In this document: in pieces, positions 11,053 to 19,815 of the stretch
How the letters are laid out: each line of letters starts with the position of its first letter
Numbering within the stretch: the first letter of the stretch is position 1
NCBI GenBank assembly: GCA_964435775.1
Contig: CAYTAP010000016.1
Location: 1-40,698 of the forward strand
Length of the DNA stretch: 40,698 nucleotides
Direction: 5' to 3'
From: CAYTAP01 sp964435775
GTDB lineage: Bacteria; Planctomycetota; Phycisphaerae; Tepidisphaerales; Tepidisphaeraceae
Translations under genes and position numbers: made by a program
Notes under the pieces: generated by a model
The model's input: the letters and a program-made list of their open reading frames with translations, nothing else
Databases searched by the model: none
What the model was told of the DNA's origin: nothing

Positions 11053-12144
11053 TCAGTCCGACTCCCAATTGTCCTGTGGAACATCCTGCCAGGATTTTTG
11101 ATCGACCGAGGCCATGAGTGCGGTCATCACGGCTTGGGCGCGGGCGCCGGCGCGGAGGGAAGGTCGACAATCACGTCGCTGTTCGATGGCGGTGATGAAC
11201 TCAACCATTTGATCGTAGCGGAAGGTGATGCGGGGGTCGCCGTCGTCGGGATCGCGCGGCGAACCGGGATGGACCAGCCAATCCCGGGGGACGCGAAATG
11301 TTTCCAATTCCGACTGGCCTTTCGTCGCCAACTGCAACTCCCAGGGACGCTGCGTGGAATAAACGATCGTGCCCTCCGCGCCATTGAGTTCGACGATGTC
11401 CTCACCGCCGTAGCCTTCGCCGCGCCCGGTGGCGAGTTTGGTGCTTTCAAGAACCGCGCTGGCGCCGTTGTCGAAGTCGCCGAGCATGGAGACAAAATCA
11501 TCGACATCGGATGGCTCGCCTCCGCGTTGGGGGATCAGGCGCTTCATGTCACCGACAACCCGGCGCATCGGACCGACGAGGTAATGGGCGAAATCGATCC
11601 GGTGGGAGAGCATGTCGCCCAGTTCACCCGATCCGGCGAAACGCAAAACCTGCCGCCATCCAAGGGGGCGATCACCCCAGTCCTGAAACCGTCGGGCGCG
11701 GAAATGATAAGGTCGGCCGACCGCGCCGTCGCTGATGAGCTTCCTGGCGTAGCGCATCGCGGGGACAAAGCGGTAGGTGAAGGCGGTCATGTGGCGAACA
11801 TCTCGCGACTCGGCGAGGCCCACGAGTGTTCGCGCTTCGCCGAGCGTGAGGGTGATCGGCTTTTCGATGAGGACATGCTTGCCGGCGTTGATCGCGTCGG
11901 TGGCGATGGGCATGTGGGTGTGGTTGGGGGTGGCGATGATGACGGCATGCACATCATCACGCGCCAACGCGGCGCGGTAATCGGTGTATCCCAATGCAAC
12001 GGCAGCCTCTTGTCGCGCCTGCTGGAGCGCGGCGGGATTCGTGTCGCACAACGCCACCAGTCTGGCATTCGGGCAAAGGCGAATGCCCGGCAGATGATTG
12101 GCGAGTGCGATTTTCCCTGTTCCGATGAGTGCGATGCCGATCAT
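11053..12144 (-). CDS. Gfo/Idh/MocA family NAD(P)-dependent oxidoreductase
   Basis: A 363-residue oxidoreductase of the sugar/inositol dehydrogenase superfamily. The Rossmann start MIGIALIGTGKIA gives the GxGxxA nucleotide-binding loop; the EKP motif (94-96, in VLIEKPITL) supplies the catalytic-site lysine, and GELGDMLSHRIDFAHYL corresponds to the conserved GGG-D-H-D region, here with the family histidine kept. It is cytoplasmic; the substrate cannot be assigned because this superfamily is very diverse. The start at 12144 puts the Rossmann strand at residue 1; an extension to 12318 overlaps the divergent gene. It is upstream of the DUF6677-type pair on the same strand, 158 bases away, so co-transcription is uncertain. 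Confidence 0.93.
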   Translation of the reverse strand: MIGIALIGTGKIALANHLPGIRLCPNARLVALCDTNPAALQQARQEAAVALGYTDYRAALARDDVHAVIIATPNHTHMPIATDAINAGKHVLIEKPITLTLGEARTLVGLAESRDVRHMTAFTYRFVPAMRYARKLISDGAVGRPYHFRARRFQDWGDRPLGWRQVLRFAGSGELGDMLSHRIDFAHYLVGPMRRVVGDMKRLIPQRGGEPSDVDDFVSMLGDFDNGASAVLESTKLATGRGEGYGGEDIVELNGAEGTIVYSTQRPWELQLATKGQSELETFRVPRDWLVHPGSPRDPDDGDPRITFRYDQMVEFITAIEQRRDCRPSLRAGARAQAVMTALMASVDQKSWQDVPQDNWESD

Positions 12145-12316
12145 GGCGTTCAGGATATCGTGGAATGGATGAAAGCGGGGGATGGAAATATTTGTCGGGC
12201 GCGCGAATTGCGTTGGGCGGGAATGGATTTCGAGGACGGCTCGCGGAGGGTGTCCTTTGCTTGTAGGGTGGTTGGGCATGCAGACGATGCAAAAGCAGGA
12301 GGATCCCGAGGTCGCC

Positions 12317-14914
12317 ATGGCGGGCGCATCCAGTCGGCTGTGCGATCGACGGGCGGCAATGATGCCGCTGCTGTTTCTGGTGCTGGCGTTCGCGACGACC
12401 GGCGGAGGATGGTGGCCGGGACGGGTGCTGTTGCCGGAATCGGTCGGCGGCGTGACGCCATCGGCGCCAGGCAGCGCGTCGGCCAGTGCATTCGAGCCTT
12501 CACCCTTACAGGAATCGGGCGTCGATTGGCGCTTGCAGCAATTGTCTCAATGGGTTTCACCGTTCAAAGCGGCGGTGCGATCCATGCGGGATGGGCACGC
12601 GCCGCTCTGGAATCCCCATCAAGGGATCGGCCAATCCCTGCTGGGCAACGGGCGTGTGGCGGCATTTTATCCGACCACCTTGTTGCACCTTCCGGGTCAT
12701 GATCCGCAGTGGGCGTGGGGATTGTCGGCGGTGCTGAAGCTCTGGGTCGCGGGGTGCGGGGCATGGCTTTTGGCGCGGCGTCAGCGGATGGGATCGGCCG
12801 GGGCGGCGCTGGCGGGTGTAACGTTCATGCTTGGGGGATTTCAACTGATCGGGCTCAATGCGACGCTGACCAATGTGTTGTGCCTGTTGCCCTGGGCGGT
12901 GATTGCAAGTTGCCGGTTGTGGGAGCGTGTGACGACGGGACGGATTGCAGCGATGGCGGTGGTCGTGGGATTGGCGGCATTGGGGGCGGATGCCGTCGCG
13001 CTGGCGATGCTGCTGCTGGCAAGCGCGTTGACGCCGCCGCTGCTTGAGGGATGGGGGGGAATCAAGCGGTGGTGGTTGTCGGGCAGGTGGATGACGGGGT
13101 GGGTGCTGGCGGTGGTGATCGGGCTGCTGCTCGGGGCGGTGCAATGGTTTGTGGTGAGCGAACAGTGGCGTCAGGCGACGGTGCCTGGGGGCGCGAGGGT
13201 GTTTGCGGAAATGCCGTGGGGGCTGGCGCTGTTTCATCATCATTCATGGGCGCCGGCGTTTGTCGGTGTCATCCCATTTTTGTTTGCCATTTTCTCCTTG
13301 AAGATGAGCCCGCAGCGGCGCGTGGTGCGGACATGGATGGTGATCGCGCTGGCGATGGGCGCAATCACGTTGCTGGGACTGACAAGCGCGGTGTCGAAGG
13401 TGCATCCAACGGAATTGAGCATCAGCGGCTGGGGAACCTGGATGAGCGGGTGCGGGCTGGCCATTGCGATGTTGAGCGGGTGCGGGCTTGAGGCGCTCCT
13501 GCGGCAACTTCGGAGGGGTGAGTTGCGGGATGGAATCACCGATGCGCTGATCAACCTCGGCATCGCGCTGGCGGCGGTCGGAGGCGCGTGGGGAATATTC
13601 TGGCTGCTCAGCGGAGAAGCAACGGCATGGAGCGCGGCCGGCGTGCGGTTTGGCGCGATGGGGGTGACGCTGGCGTTGGCGGCGGTGTTGTGGACAGCGG
13701 GCGTTCGGCGTTTTCGCACACGGGAGGAGGGTGATCCCTTCAGCCCCCCCACCGGATCGCTTCATATTGATCGGCCGCCGGCGGCGATGCCGAGTGCCCG
13801 GCATGTGCGATGGTTTGGCGCGACGTGGGTGGCGCTTGCGACGATTGAGCTGCTTGCCTTTGCCATTCCTTATGAATGGGGGACGACGACGCCGGCGTTT
13901 GCGCCGTTGGCGGTGGGTTCGTCATGGAATGCAACGGCCCGGTTTGCGGCGACTGATGGCATTCTGCCTCCAAATCTGGCGTCGGCGTACGGCGTCAACG
14001 ACTTGCGAACAAACGGGCATGTTTCGGCGCGATGGGGGATGTGGGGGGCGCTTCTGCAATTTCATCCAACGCGACGCGGGCACGTGATGGGCGTGGATGC
14101 GAAGATGGATGCCGACACGCTCCTGGCCACGCGGCCGGTGGATGCGGGTCAGCCGCTGCGAATTGCGCATGTGAATGACCTACCGCTGCGATTGGTGGGG
14201 ATGCAATACTTGTTGACAAGGCGGGGGGATCCATCGCCTGGCGGGGCATGGACGGCGGTGCCGGGTGACGGGGATGTTGTGGACTATGAAAACAAATCCG
14301 TGATGCCGCGGGCATGGGTGGCGAAGGAGGCGCGACATTACGCATCCACGCGCGAAGTCTTTGAACAATTGACCGAGCCGTGGAACTTTGATCCACATGA
14401 GGTGGTGCTTGTCGATGATCCGGATGAGGCGGACGTGCGGGAATGGTTGGAGTCCCCCCCCGCCCGGCGGGGACGGATTCCGGAGGCTGCCGCCGGCGAG
14501 CCCTGGTGGCAGGCGCGGGGCGGCGGGCAGCGCAAGGGAACGGTGGAGTATCGGGAGGAATCGCCGGAACATCGGACGATCACGATCAAGGCAAGCGGCG
14601 GCGGGTGGCTGGTGATCGCCGACGCCTGTTCGCCGGGGTGGGAGGCGGTGGTCATTCGAATGGAGCGCCGACGGGCGCGGGAAATGACGATTCGTCGGCC
14701 GACGCCGATCGTTCCGGCGTATGGGGTGATGCAGGCGGTGGCGATTCCGGGAGGGGATGTGGTGGTCGAGCTTATTTACCGCCCCTGGGGATGGAAGTAT
14801 GGTTTATTCGGCAGCGCGGGCGGCGGGATCGCGCTGCTGCTGGTGATCGGCACGGGGCTGTTGGGAAAGGAACAGCTTCGGCGACGCCGCGCCGCGCAAT
14901 TGAGCGCCGGCTGA
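12317..14914 (+). CDS. YfhO-like multi-spanning membrane protein (GT-C type)
   Basis: An 865-residue membrane protein with about a dozen hydrophobic helices and a large soluble C-terminal region. The N-terminal periplasmic loop contains MRDGHAPLWNPHQGIGQS and GNGRVAAFYPTTLLHL, the typical YfhO signature (dGhlPLWNP...G.p...n...a.fYP). YfhO proteins are polyprenyl-phosphate-sugar-dependent GT-C transferases that glycosylate envelope polymers (family knowledge). Residues about 600-830 form a mixed alpha/beta region with the conserved late motif ASGGGWLVIADACSPGWEA, followed by a final membrane helix and a basic tail. The start is uncertain: 12278 and 12182 are in-frame alternatives; 12317 has an AGGAGG 14 bases upstream. 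It is divergent from the Gfo/Idh gene and 42 bases upstream of the transaminase. Confidence 0.85.
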   Translation: MAGASSRLCDRRAAMMPLLFLVLAFATTGGGWWPGRVLLPESVGGVTPSAPGSASASAFEPSPLQESGVDWRLQQLSQWVSPFKAAVRSMRDGHAPLWNPHQGIGQSLLGNGRVAAFYPTTLLHLPGHDPQWAWGLSAVLKLWVAGCGAWLLARRQRMGSAGAALAGVTFMLGGFQLIGLNATLTNVLCLLPWAVIASCRLWERVTTGRIAAMAVVVGLAALGADAVALAMLLLASALTPPLLEGWGGIKRWWLSGRWMTGWVLAVVIGLLLGAVQWFVVSEQWRQATVPGGARVFAEMPWGLALFHHHSWAPAFVGVIPFLFAIFSLKMSPQRRVVRTWMVIALAMGAITLLGLTSAVSKVHPTELSISGWGTWMSGCGLAIAMLSGCGLEALLRQLRRGELRDGITDALINLGIALAAVGGAWGIFWLLSGEATAWSAAGVRFGAMGVTLALAAVLWTAGVRRFRTREEGDPFSPPTGSLHIDRPPAAMPSARHVRWFGATWVALATIELLAFAIPYEWGTTTPAFAPLAVGSSWNATARFAATDGILPPNLASAYGVNDLRTNGHVSARWGMWGALLQFHPTRRGHVMGVDAKMDADTLLATRPVDAGQPLRIAHVNDLPLRLVGMQYLLTRRGDPSPGGAWTAVPGDGDVVDYENKSVMPRAWVAKEARHYASTREVFEQLTEPWNFDPHEVVLVDDPDEADVREWLESPPARRGRIPEAAAGEPWWQARGGGQRKGTVEYREESPEHRTITIKASGGGWLVIADACSPGWEAVVIRMERRRAREMTIRRPTPIVPAYGVMQAVAIPGGDVVVELIYRPWGWKYGLFGSAGGGIALLLVIGTGLLGKEQLRRRRAAQLSAG

Positions 14915-14956
14915 ACGGCATGCTTCACCCGCGGCATTTTTAATGAAGAGGCAACC

Positions 14957-15805
14957 ATGACCGAATGGATTTGGATCAATGGTGAGATCGTCGCGCTGAA
15001 TGAGGCGCGGATCAGCGTTGAGGATCGCGGGTTTCAATTCGCCGACGGCGTTTACGAGGTGATCCGGCTCTACAACGGGCGCGAGTTCACGCTCGATGAA
15101 CACCTGGATCGGCTGGAACGTTCGGCGGCGGGCGTGAAGATCGCGGTACCGTTGGATCGGGCGGCGCTCGCGAGGGAAATCGAAAGGCTCGTCGCGCGGA
15201 GCGGGATCAGGGAGGGGATGATCTATCTGCAACTGACGCGCGGGGCGGCGGCGCGGAATCATATTTACGACGCGGAACTCAAACCGACGCTCCTGCTTTA
15301 CGCCCGTCCACTGTCGGCGGTGAATCGCCCGGGGAAGGGACGGGGTATGCGTCTGCATAGCGTGGCCGATGAGCGGTGGAAGCGCTGCTGGATCAAGTCG
15401 ATTGCGCTGCTGCCCAACATCCTGGCGAAAAATGAGGCGGTGGCAGCCGGGGCGGATGAGGCGGCGTTCATCGATGAGGGAATGATCAATGAATGCTCGG
15501 CGAGCAATCTTTTCGCGGTCATCCGGGGCGAGGTCATCACCCATCCCGTCGGACCCAAGGTGCTGCCGGGCATCACGCGGGCGGTGCTGCTGAAACTGGC
15601 GGGGGAAGCGGGCGTGCCGGTGGCCGAGCGGGCGCTGACGCTGGAGGAAGCCCGAAGCGCCGATGAGGTGTTCATCACGAGCACGACGCGGGAACTTAGC
15701 TGGGTGAGCCATTGGGATGATCGAATCATTGGCGATGCGTGTGGGCCGATCACGCGGCGGCTGCATGAGGCGTATCAAAGCAAAGTGGCGAGGGAGACCG
15801 AATAA
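14957..15805 (+). CDS. dat: D-amino-acid transaminase (class IV aminotransferase)
   Basis: A PLP enzyme of 282 residues that interconverts D-alanine and alpha-ketoglutarate with pyruvate and D-glutamate, supplying D-amino acids for peptidoglycan. It starts with the fold-type IV pattern WINGEIVALNEARISVEDRGFQFADGVYE. The PLP lysine is K147 in WIKSIALLPNILAKNEA, and the cofactor-binding glutamate is E179 in INECSASNLF; the late TSTTRELSWV strand is also typical. The D-specific form is favoured over branched-chain IlvE by the RGFQFADGVYEVIR start and the IKS-LLPN context. GAAGAGG lies before the ATG. It follows the YfhO-like gene by 42 bases, so the two may share a transcript concerned with the envelope. 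Confidence 0.9.
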   Translation: MTEWIWINGEIVALNEARISVEDRGFQFADGVYEVIRLYNGREFTLDEHLDRLERSAAGVKIAVPLDRAALAREIERLVARSGIREGMIYLQLTRGAAARNHIYDAELKPTLLLYARPLSAVNRPGKGRGMRLHSVADERWKRCWIKSIALLPNILAKNEAVAAGADEAAFIDEGMINECSASNLFAVIRGEVITHPVGPKVLPGITRAVLLKLAGEAGVPVAERALTLEEARSADEVFITSTTRELSWVSHWDDRIIGDACGPITRRLHEAYQSKVARETE

Positions 15806-15807
15806 AA

Positions 15808-15902
15808 TGTCCGTTGTCAGTTGTCCGTTGTCAGTTGTCCGTTGTCCGTTGTCCGTTGTCGCATGCGAGTGCAACTGACCACTGACAACGGACCACGGAC
15901 AA
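15808..15902. repeat. Heptamer tandem repeat TGTC(C/A)GT with inverted copies
   Basis: Seven contiguous heptamers of TGTCCGT or TGTCAGT run from 15808 to 15856. After a 16-base spacer the reverse complement follows as four degenerate heptamers (15873-15902). The two arms can pair into a long hairpin. It sits exactly between the convergent stop codons of the transaminase and the small acidic protein gene, so it may work as a bidirectional terminator. It is not a CRISPR: there are no spacers. Confidence 0.85.
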
Positions 15903-15910
15903 AGAGCAGT

Positions 15911-16105
15911 TCACATCCCCCATTCCTCATCGGACGCCTCGGGCGATTCATCGCGTTGCAGGTCGTTGAGCAGATCGACATAATCGGCGTCATCGAGCTC
16001 GAACCAGTCGGGAATCCCGGCGGCCGATGCGCCGCGATTCTCAGCCAGCTTGGCGCGGATGCGCTCGCGGAGTTCGGGATCGCGGATTTCACGAATGCGG
16101 ATCAT
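15911..16105 (-). CDS. Small acidic hypothetical protein (64 aa), probable leaderless gene
   Basis: A 64-residue protein beginning MIRIREIRDPELRERIRAKL and ending with an acidic stretch containing ELDDADYVDLL and SPEASDEEWGM. The N-terminal half looks like a charged amphipathic helix, the C-terminal half is strongly negative. No known family is recognised. A perfect -10 box TATAAT lies exactly six bases upstream of the ATG (16112-16117, minus strand) and no ribosome binding site is possible in between, so the transcript is probably leaderless. The 462-base frame extending to 16372 is antisense to the next gene and is not used. Confidence 0.7.
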   Translation of the reverse strand: MIRIREIRDPELRERIRAKLAENRGASAAGIPDWFELDDADYVDLLNDLQRDESPEASDEEWGM

Positions 16106-16111
16106 GCGGGG

Positions 16112-16117
16112 ATTATA
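16112..16117 (-). promoter_or_regulatory. Perfect TATAAT -10 box six bases before the ATG of the 64-aa gene
   Basis: On the minus strand TATAAT is followed by CCCCGC and then ATG. A start of transcription six to seven bases after the -10 would fall on the A of the ATG. No good -35 match is seen 16-19 bases upstream. Confidence 0.5.
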
Positions 16118-16146
16118 CTGTGAACGTAGGCGTCGGAGGATGGAAC

Positions 16147-17304
16147 ATGAGTGAGCCAAACAGACAGCCCAGGGAAACACCCGTGCGGGAGCAGTGGATC
16201 CTGTGGGCCGAGCGTTTGGCCCGGCCGATGCTGGAGGCGCTGGCGGAGCGGCGTCTGCGGGAAGTGATGCCGGTGGAGCATCATCGGCGGGAACCGGAGG
16301 CGGCGCGGCGTCAGTGCGTTCACCTGGAAGGCGTCGCGCGGCTGCTGGCGGGGATCTCGCCGTGGCTGGCATTGGGGGATGATCCGATCGCGCGGGAGCT
16401 GGGTGAACTGGCGCTGCGGGGGATGGAATCCGCCGTTGATCCGCAATCGCCCGATTTCCTGAACTTCACCGAAGCGAACCAGCCCCTGGTCGATGCGGCG
16501 TTTCTTGCCCATGCGATCCTGCGGGCGCCGGCGTTCCTGTGGGAACCGTTGTCGGCGCCGACGCGACGAAACCTCGTCAAAGGGATGAAGGCCACGCGGC
16601 GCGTCAAGCCTCACCCGAACAACTGGCTGCTGTTCAGCGCGATGATTGAGGCGTTTCTGGCGCATGTCGGGGAGGAATGGGATGTCATGCGCGTCGACTA
16701 TGCCCTCCTCCAGCACGATCAGTGGTACAAGGGGGATGGGGCGTATGGCGATGGGTCGGCATTTCGATTCGACTACTACAACAGTTACGTCATACAGCCC
16801 ATGTTGCTGGATGTGCTGGTGGAAATGAAGCGCCATCGCGACGACTGGCAATGGCCGATGGAACCCGCATTGAAGCGGGCGCAGCGCTATTCAGTGGTGC
16901 TTGAGCGCTTGATCGCTCCGGACGGGTCATTCCCTTCCTTCGGCCGCTCGATCGCATATCGAGGCGGGGCATTTCAACTGCTCGCGCAACTGGCCTTGCA
17001 ACACAAGCTGCCGCCGGAATTGCCGCCGGCGCAGGTACGAACGGCACTGTCGGCGATGATGGCACGGACGCTCGATGCGCCGGAGACATTTGACAACGCC
17101 GGCTGGTTGCAAATCGGCTTGTGCGGGCATCAGCCCTCGATCGGGGATACATACATTTCCACGGGCAGCTTGTACCTCTGCTCAACGGCGCTGCTGCCAT
17201 TGGGATTGGATGCGTCCGATCCATTCTGGCGCGAACCGGCGCGGCCATTCACCGGCCAGCGTGTCTGGGGGGGGGAGGATGTTCCGGTGGATCATGCGAT
17301 ATGA
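16147..17304 (+). CDS. DUF2264 domain-containing protein
   Basis: A 385-residue predicted cytoplasmic protein of the DUF2264 family, which has an (alpha/alpha)6-barrel character and is often found near polysaccharide-degradation genes (family knowledge). Recognisable family blocks are GVARLLAGISPWLAL (about 60-75), FTEANQPLVDAAFLAHAIL (about 108-126), KPHPNNWLLFSAMIEAFL (about 157-174), and the signature DQWYKGDGAYGDGS followed by FDYYNSYVIQPML (about 195-223). The enzymatic activity is not established for most members; glycoside hydrolase or lyase-like action is inferred from the fold. GGAGGA six bases before the ATG fixes the start. It is divergent from the small acidic gene, with 41 bases between start codons. 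Confidence 0.92.
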   Translation: MSEPNRQPRETPVREQWILWAERLARPMLEALAERRLREVMPVEHHRREPEAARRQCVHLEGVARLLAGISPWLALGDDPIARELGELALRGMESAVDPQSPDFLNFTEANQPLVDAAFLAHAILRAPAFLWEPLSAPTRRNLVKGMKATRRVKPHPNNWLLFSAMIEAFLAHVGEEWDVMRVDYALLQHDQWYKGDGAYGDGSAFRFDYYNSYVIQPMLLDVLVEMKRHRDDWQWPMEPALKRAQRYSVVLERLIAPDGSFPSFGRSIAYRGGAFQLLAQLALQHKLPPELPPAQVRTALSAMMARTLDAPETFDNAGWLQIGLCGHQPSIGDTYISTGSLYLCSTALLPLGLDASDPFWREPARPFTGQRVWGGEDVPVDHAI

Positions 17305-17316
17305 GGAAGATTCGCC

Positions 17317-18000
17317 TCACTTGGTATCGGCCGACAGATTGGTGAAATAGACACGGCTGCCGCCGAACTGGTGGTTCGTCGCCAGCTTCAAGCCCCCCAC
17401 CACCTGGTAATCCTCCCATGTGCCCGTCACATGCTTGCCGCCGGCGGGCATGTAGGTCCAGCGTGCCGGAAGGTTGGTGGCCGGGTCGATATAAAAATCG
17501 TATTGATCGCCTGAGGTCAGGCCAACATGTTCAAACCGCAGGTGAAGGACATCGTACATTTTCCCGTCCACTTCCTTTTTGCCGGGTGAACTGAGGATGA
17601 CGCCGGGGTCTTGGAGTTTGAGGGGCGCCATCAGCCAATAGGAGTCGTTGGTCCAACGTCGGAAGGCGGCCTTCTGATCGGGGGAGTCGCCGGGATTTTT
17701 GATGTCGACGGTGACGGTCTTGCCATTCCATGTGACGGTGTCGGTGTGGTTGGGCATGTCCCAATCGTGCGATGCGCTGACCACCAATTTGTCATCGCGC
17801 GAAACATTGAAAGTGAAACGGAGGTGGGTGATCTTCGCCAGTGCATCAATACCCGAAGCGTGAACCACCGCATCGGCGATGCGCTGGGCTTGGGTCGCAT
17901 TGTCGGATGAAGACTTGGTCGGCCGGGTCGAGGGAGCGGCGGCGAGGGCGAGGGCGGTGAAGCAGATCATCAACACGGCGGACGTGAAAGCATCTTTCAT
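17317..18000 (-). CDS. Secreted protein of unknown function
   Basis: A 227-residue exported protein. The N-terminus MKDAFTSAVLMICFTALALAAA is a signal peptide with a likely cleavage after Ala-Ala-Ala. The mature part begins with a low-complexity linker (APSTRPTKSSSDNATQ) and then a region rich in beta strands, with RFTFNVSRDDKLVVSASHDWDM, TVTWNGKTVTVDI, and YDFYIDPATNLPARWTYMPAG. The last motif resembles the 'outer-membrane lipoprotein-sorting' and LolA/DUF-type beta folds in which a fitted conversion relation between substrate strands is read out, but no lipobox cysteine is present. GGAGA precedes the start at 18000; 18021 is an in-frame alternative. The gene lies 17 bases downstream of the GTPase pair and could be co-transcribed. 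Confidence 0.72.
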   Translation of the reverse strand: MKDAFTSAVLMICFTALALAAAPSTRPTKSSSDNATQAQRIADAVVHASGIDALAKITHLRFTFNVSRDDKLVVSASHDWDMPNHTDTVTWNGKTVTVDIKNPGDSPDQKAAFRRWTNDSYWLMAPLKLQDPGVILSSPGKKEVDGKMYDVLHLRFEHVGLTSGDQYDFYIDPATNLPARWTYMPAGGKHVTGTWEDYQVVGGLKLATNHQFGGSRVYFTNLSADTK

Positions 18001-18017
18001 CGGATTCTCCGAATGGA

Positions 18018-19775
18018 TCACGCCGTACTTGACTCGGTCGGTGATTCATCGAGGGATTGGCGGAGGGCGTCAATCCGCACGACCAGCGACTCGAACCGTT
18101 CGCGGCTGAGGCGGATCTCATCAAGCAGTGTATCGGTCCATTGCAGCGCCCGCACCGACAAATCGAGCGTGGGTTCGGCCGCGTCGGCCTTTTTCCGGCG
18201 CAACATCAGCCGGGCGACGCGCCGCTGGGTATGGTATCTCAGGATGACCCAGAGCAGCACAAAATAAATCAGCAGCAATGTCACGTTCTGGAGCAGATAG
18301 GCGGCGCTGAGAACCTCAACGAATCGGATGAGCAATTCCATTGGACTTGGACGCGCGACGCTATGGAGAAAGGCCTCCAGCATGGGCTGCGCGATGGGGA
18401 ACCAGAGCAGCGCGCCGATGGTTAACAGGCAGCGGACGACGCCGCCAATGATTCCGTACCCCCGGCCGAAACGGGCAACAATTGATTGGCGCTGATGGTC
18501 CAAGACGCTGACGAGTGTTTGGCAAAGTTCGGCGGCGGCGAGATCGGCGGGGCGAGATTCCCAGAGCTTGCGGTGGCGATACAAACCGCTGACGAGCGGT
18601 GAGAGCTGCTGCAATTGCGCGAAGGTGGTCTGGATGCGGTCGGCCTGGCGATGAGCGTGCTCATCGAGATGCGCCGCGACCATGCCCTCGGCGCCGGACA
18701 GCGGCGCCGCGCCGCGCCGGCCGAATGTCAGGGAGAAAAATGCAAACAGCGGCGCGAGGACCGAATGGACGATATTGACCAGAGGCCAGCGACGGATCCG
18801 CGCCTTGAGGCAATCGTCCATCATCGCCGATTGCCGGGACGGATCATCAAGGATCCGCGGGATGACGCGATCCAACAACGGCTGGGCGATGCGCTCGGCG
18901 CAGAGGGACTCGGCATCGGCCTGCAGACGCGCCAGGCGCTCGACCTGCGCGGGGAAGTTCAACCCATCGAGCCACGCAAGGATCGACGCCGACTGGCGAT
19001 TGACGGCCAGGCGCTTGGACCGCGCCACGGTCTGCGGCGCTTTCTGCTGACTGAGCAGGTCGGCCAGCGCCGGCAGATCGTATTGATCCGGAGCGGACGC
19101 GCTGATCATCCAGACGCCGGGCGGATTGGACAAGTCGAGCGTCTTCGCCAGCCGCAGGGCATAGTCGGTTCGCAATTCCTTCGCCGCCGCCTCCCCTTCG
19201 CGGGCGATGACCTGATCAACCTTGTTGAGGCAGAAGATGAAATTGTCGGCGGCATTGCCTTCGCCGACGCGGGCGAGCATCGTCTGGGGCATCCGGTCGG
19301 CGTATTTCTCGACGCTCTGCACCCACACCGGATAGAGCATGTGACGAAGCATCCGACGGGTCAGTTCGACATGATCCGCGTAATGGCTGTCGATGTCGGG
19401 CAAATCGAGCAAAACCTGGCGGTGAAGGCGCGGGATCGCGTGGGTGACAATGCTGTACCGCCCCGCCGCTTCGCGCTCGAGCAGCGTCTGCAATGCCGCG
19501 ACCTGTGATTCATGGACATACGCGATGACGCGATCCGTGCCGCGCCCGTGGCTGCTCCGCTCGGTGATCTCCTGGCCGACCAGCGCGTTGACCAGCGAGC
19601 TTTTGCCCACATCCTTTCCGCCGATCAAACCGACGAGATAGAACGACGACGCCTCGTCGCCGCCGCGCAGCGCCTCGGGAGCGAGCGTGGGGGTCCGCTC
19701 ATCAAGCAACTTCGGCCCGTCGCCGCCGGTCAGCTCAATGGCTTCTTGAACGAGTTGTTGAACATCGTCGGTCAT
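18018..19775 (-). CDS. Dynamin-like GTPase with C-terminal membrane segments (second of a tandem pair)
   Basis: A 585-residue large GTPase. The G1/P-loop is GGKDVGKSS (52-60), G3 is DLPDID near residue 120 and G4 is NKVD near 177, so a full GTP-binding core is present. A helical middle part follows, with two hydrophobic regions: GGVVRCLLTIGALLWFPIA (about 435-455) and YLLQNVTLLLIYFVLLWVIL (about 500-520), then a basic stretch and a C-terminal amphipathic coil. GTPase plus helical bundle plus membrane hairpin is the bacterial dynamin-like architecture; such proteins bind or remodel membranes (family knowledge). The start at 19775 has no clear ribosome binding site; translation may be coupled to the preceding gene, 40 bases upstream. 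Confidence 0.85.
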   Translation of the reverse strand: MTDDVQQLVQEAIELTGGDGPKLLDERTPTLAPEALRGGDEASSFYLVGLIGGKDVGKSSLVNALVGQEITERSSHGRGTDRVIAYVHESQVAALQTLLEREAAGRYSIVTHAIPRLHRQVLLDLPDIDSHYADHVELTRRMLRHMLYPVWVQSVEKYADRMPQTMLARVGEGNAADNFIFCLNKVDQVIAREGEAAAKELRTDYALRLAKTLDLSNPPGVWMISASAPDQYDLPALADLLSQQKAPQTVARSKRLAVNRQSASILAWLDGLNFPAQVERLARLQADAESLCAERIAQPLLDRVIPRILDDPSRQSAMMDDCLKARIRRWPLVNIVHSVLAPLFAFFSLTFGRRGAAPLSGAEGMVAAHLDEHAHRQADRIQTTFAQLQQLSPLVSGLYRHRKLWESRPADLAAAELCQTLVSVLDHQRQSIVARFGRGYGIIGGVVRCLLTIGALLWFPIAQPMLEAFLHSVARPSPMELLIRFVEVLSAAYLLQNVTLLLIYFVLLWVILRYHTQRRVARLMLRRKKADAAEPTLDLSVRALQWTDTLLDEIRLSRERFESLVVRIDALRQSLDESPTESSTA

Positions 19776-19815
19776 GTCATGCGTCCGAAGCGTATGGGGC
19801 CTTTGCAATCCAGGG

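Noticed and set aside
10927..12702. 591-residue plus-strand frame across the second Gfo/Idh gene
   Set aside because: Antisense shadow that also overlaps the YfhO-like gene in another frame.
15808..15902. CRISPR-like array
   Set aside because: The units are contiguous seven-base repeats with no unique spacers, and no cas genes are present.
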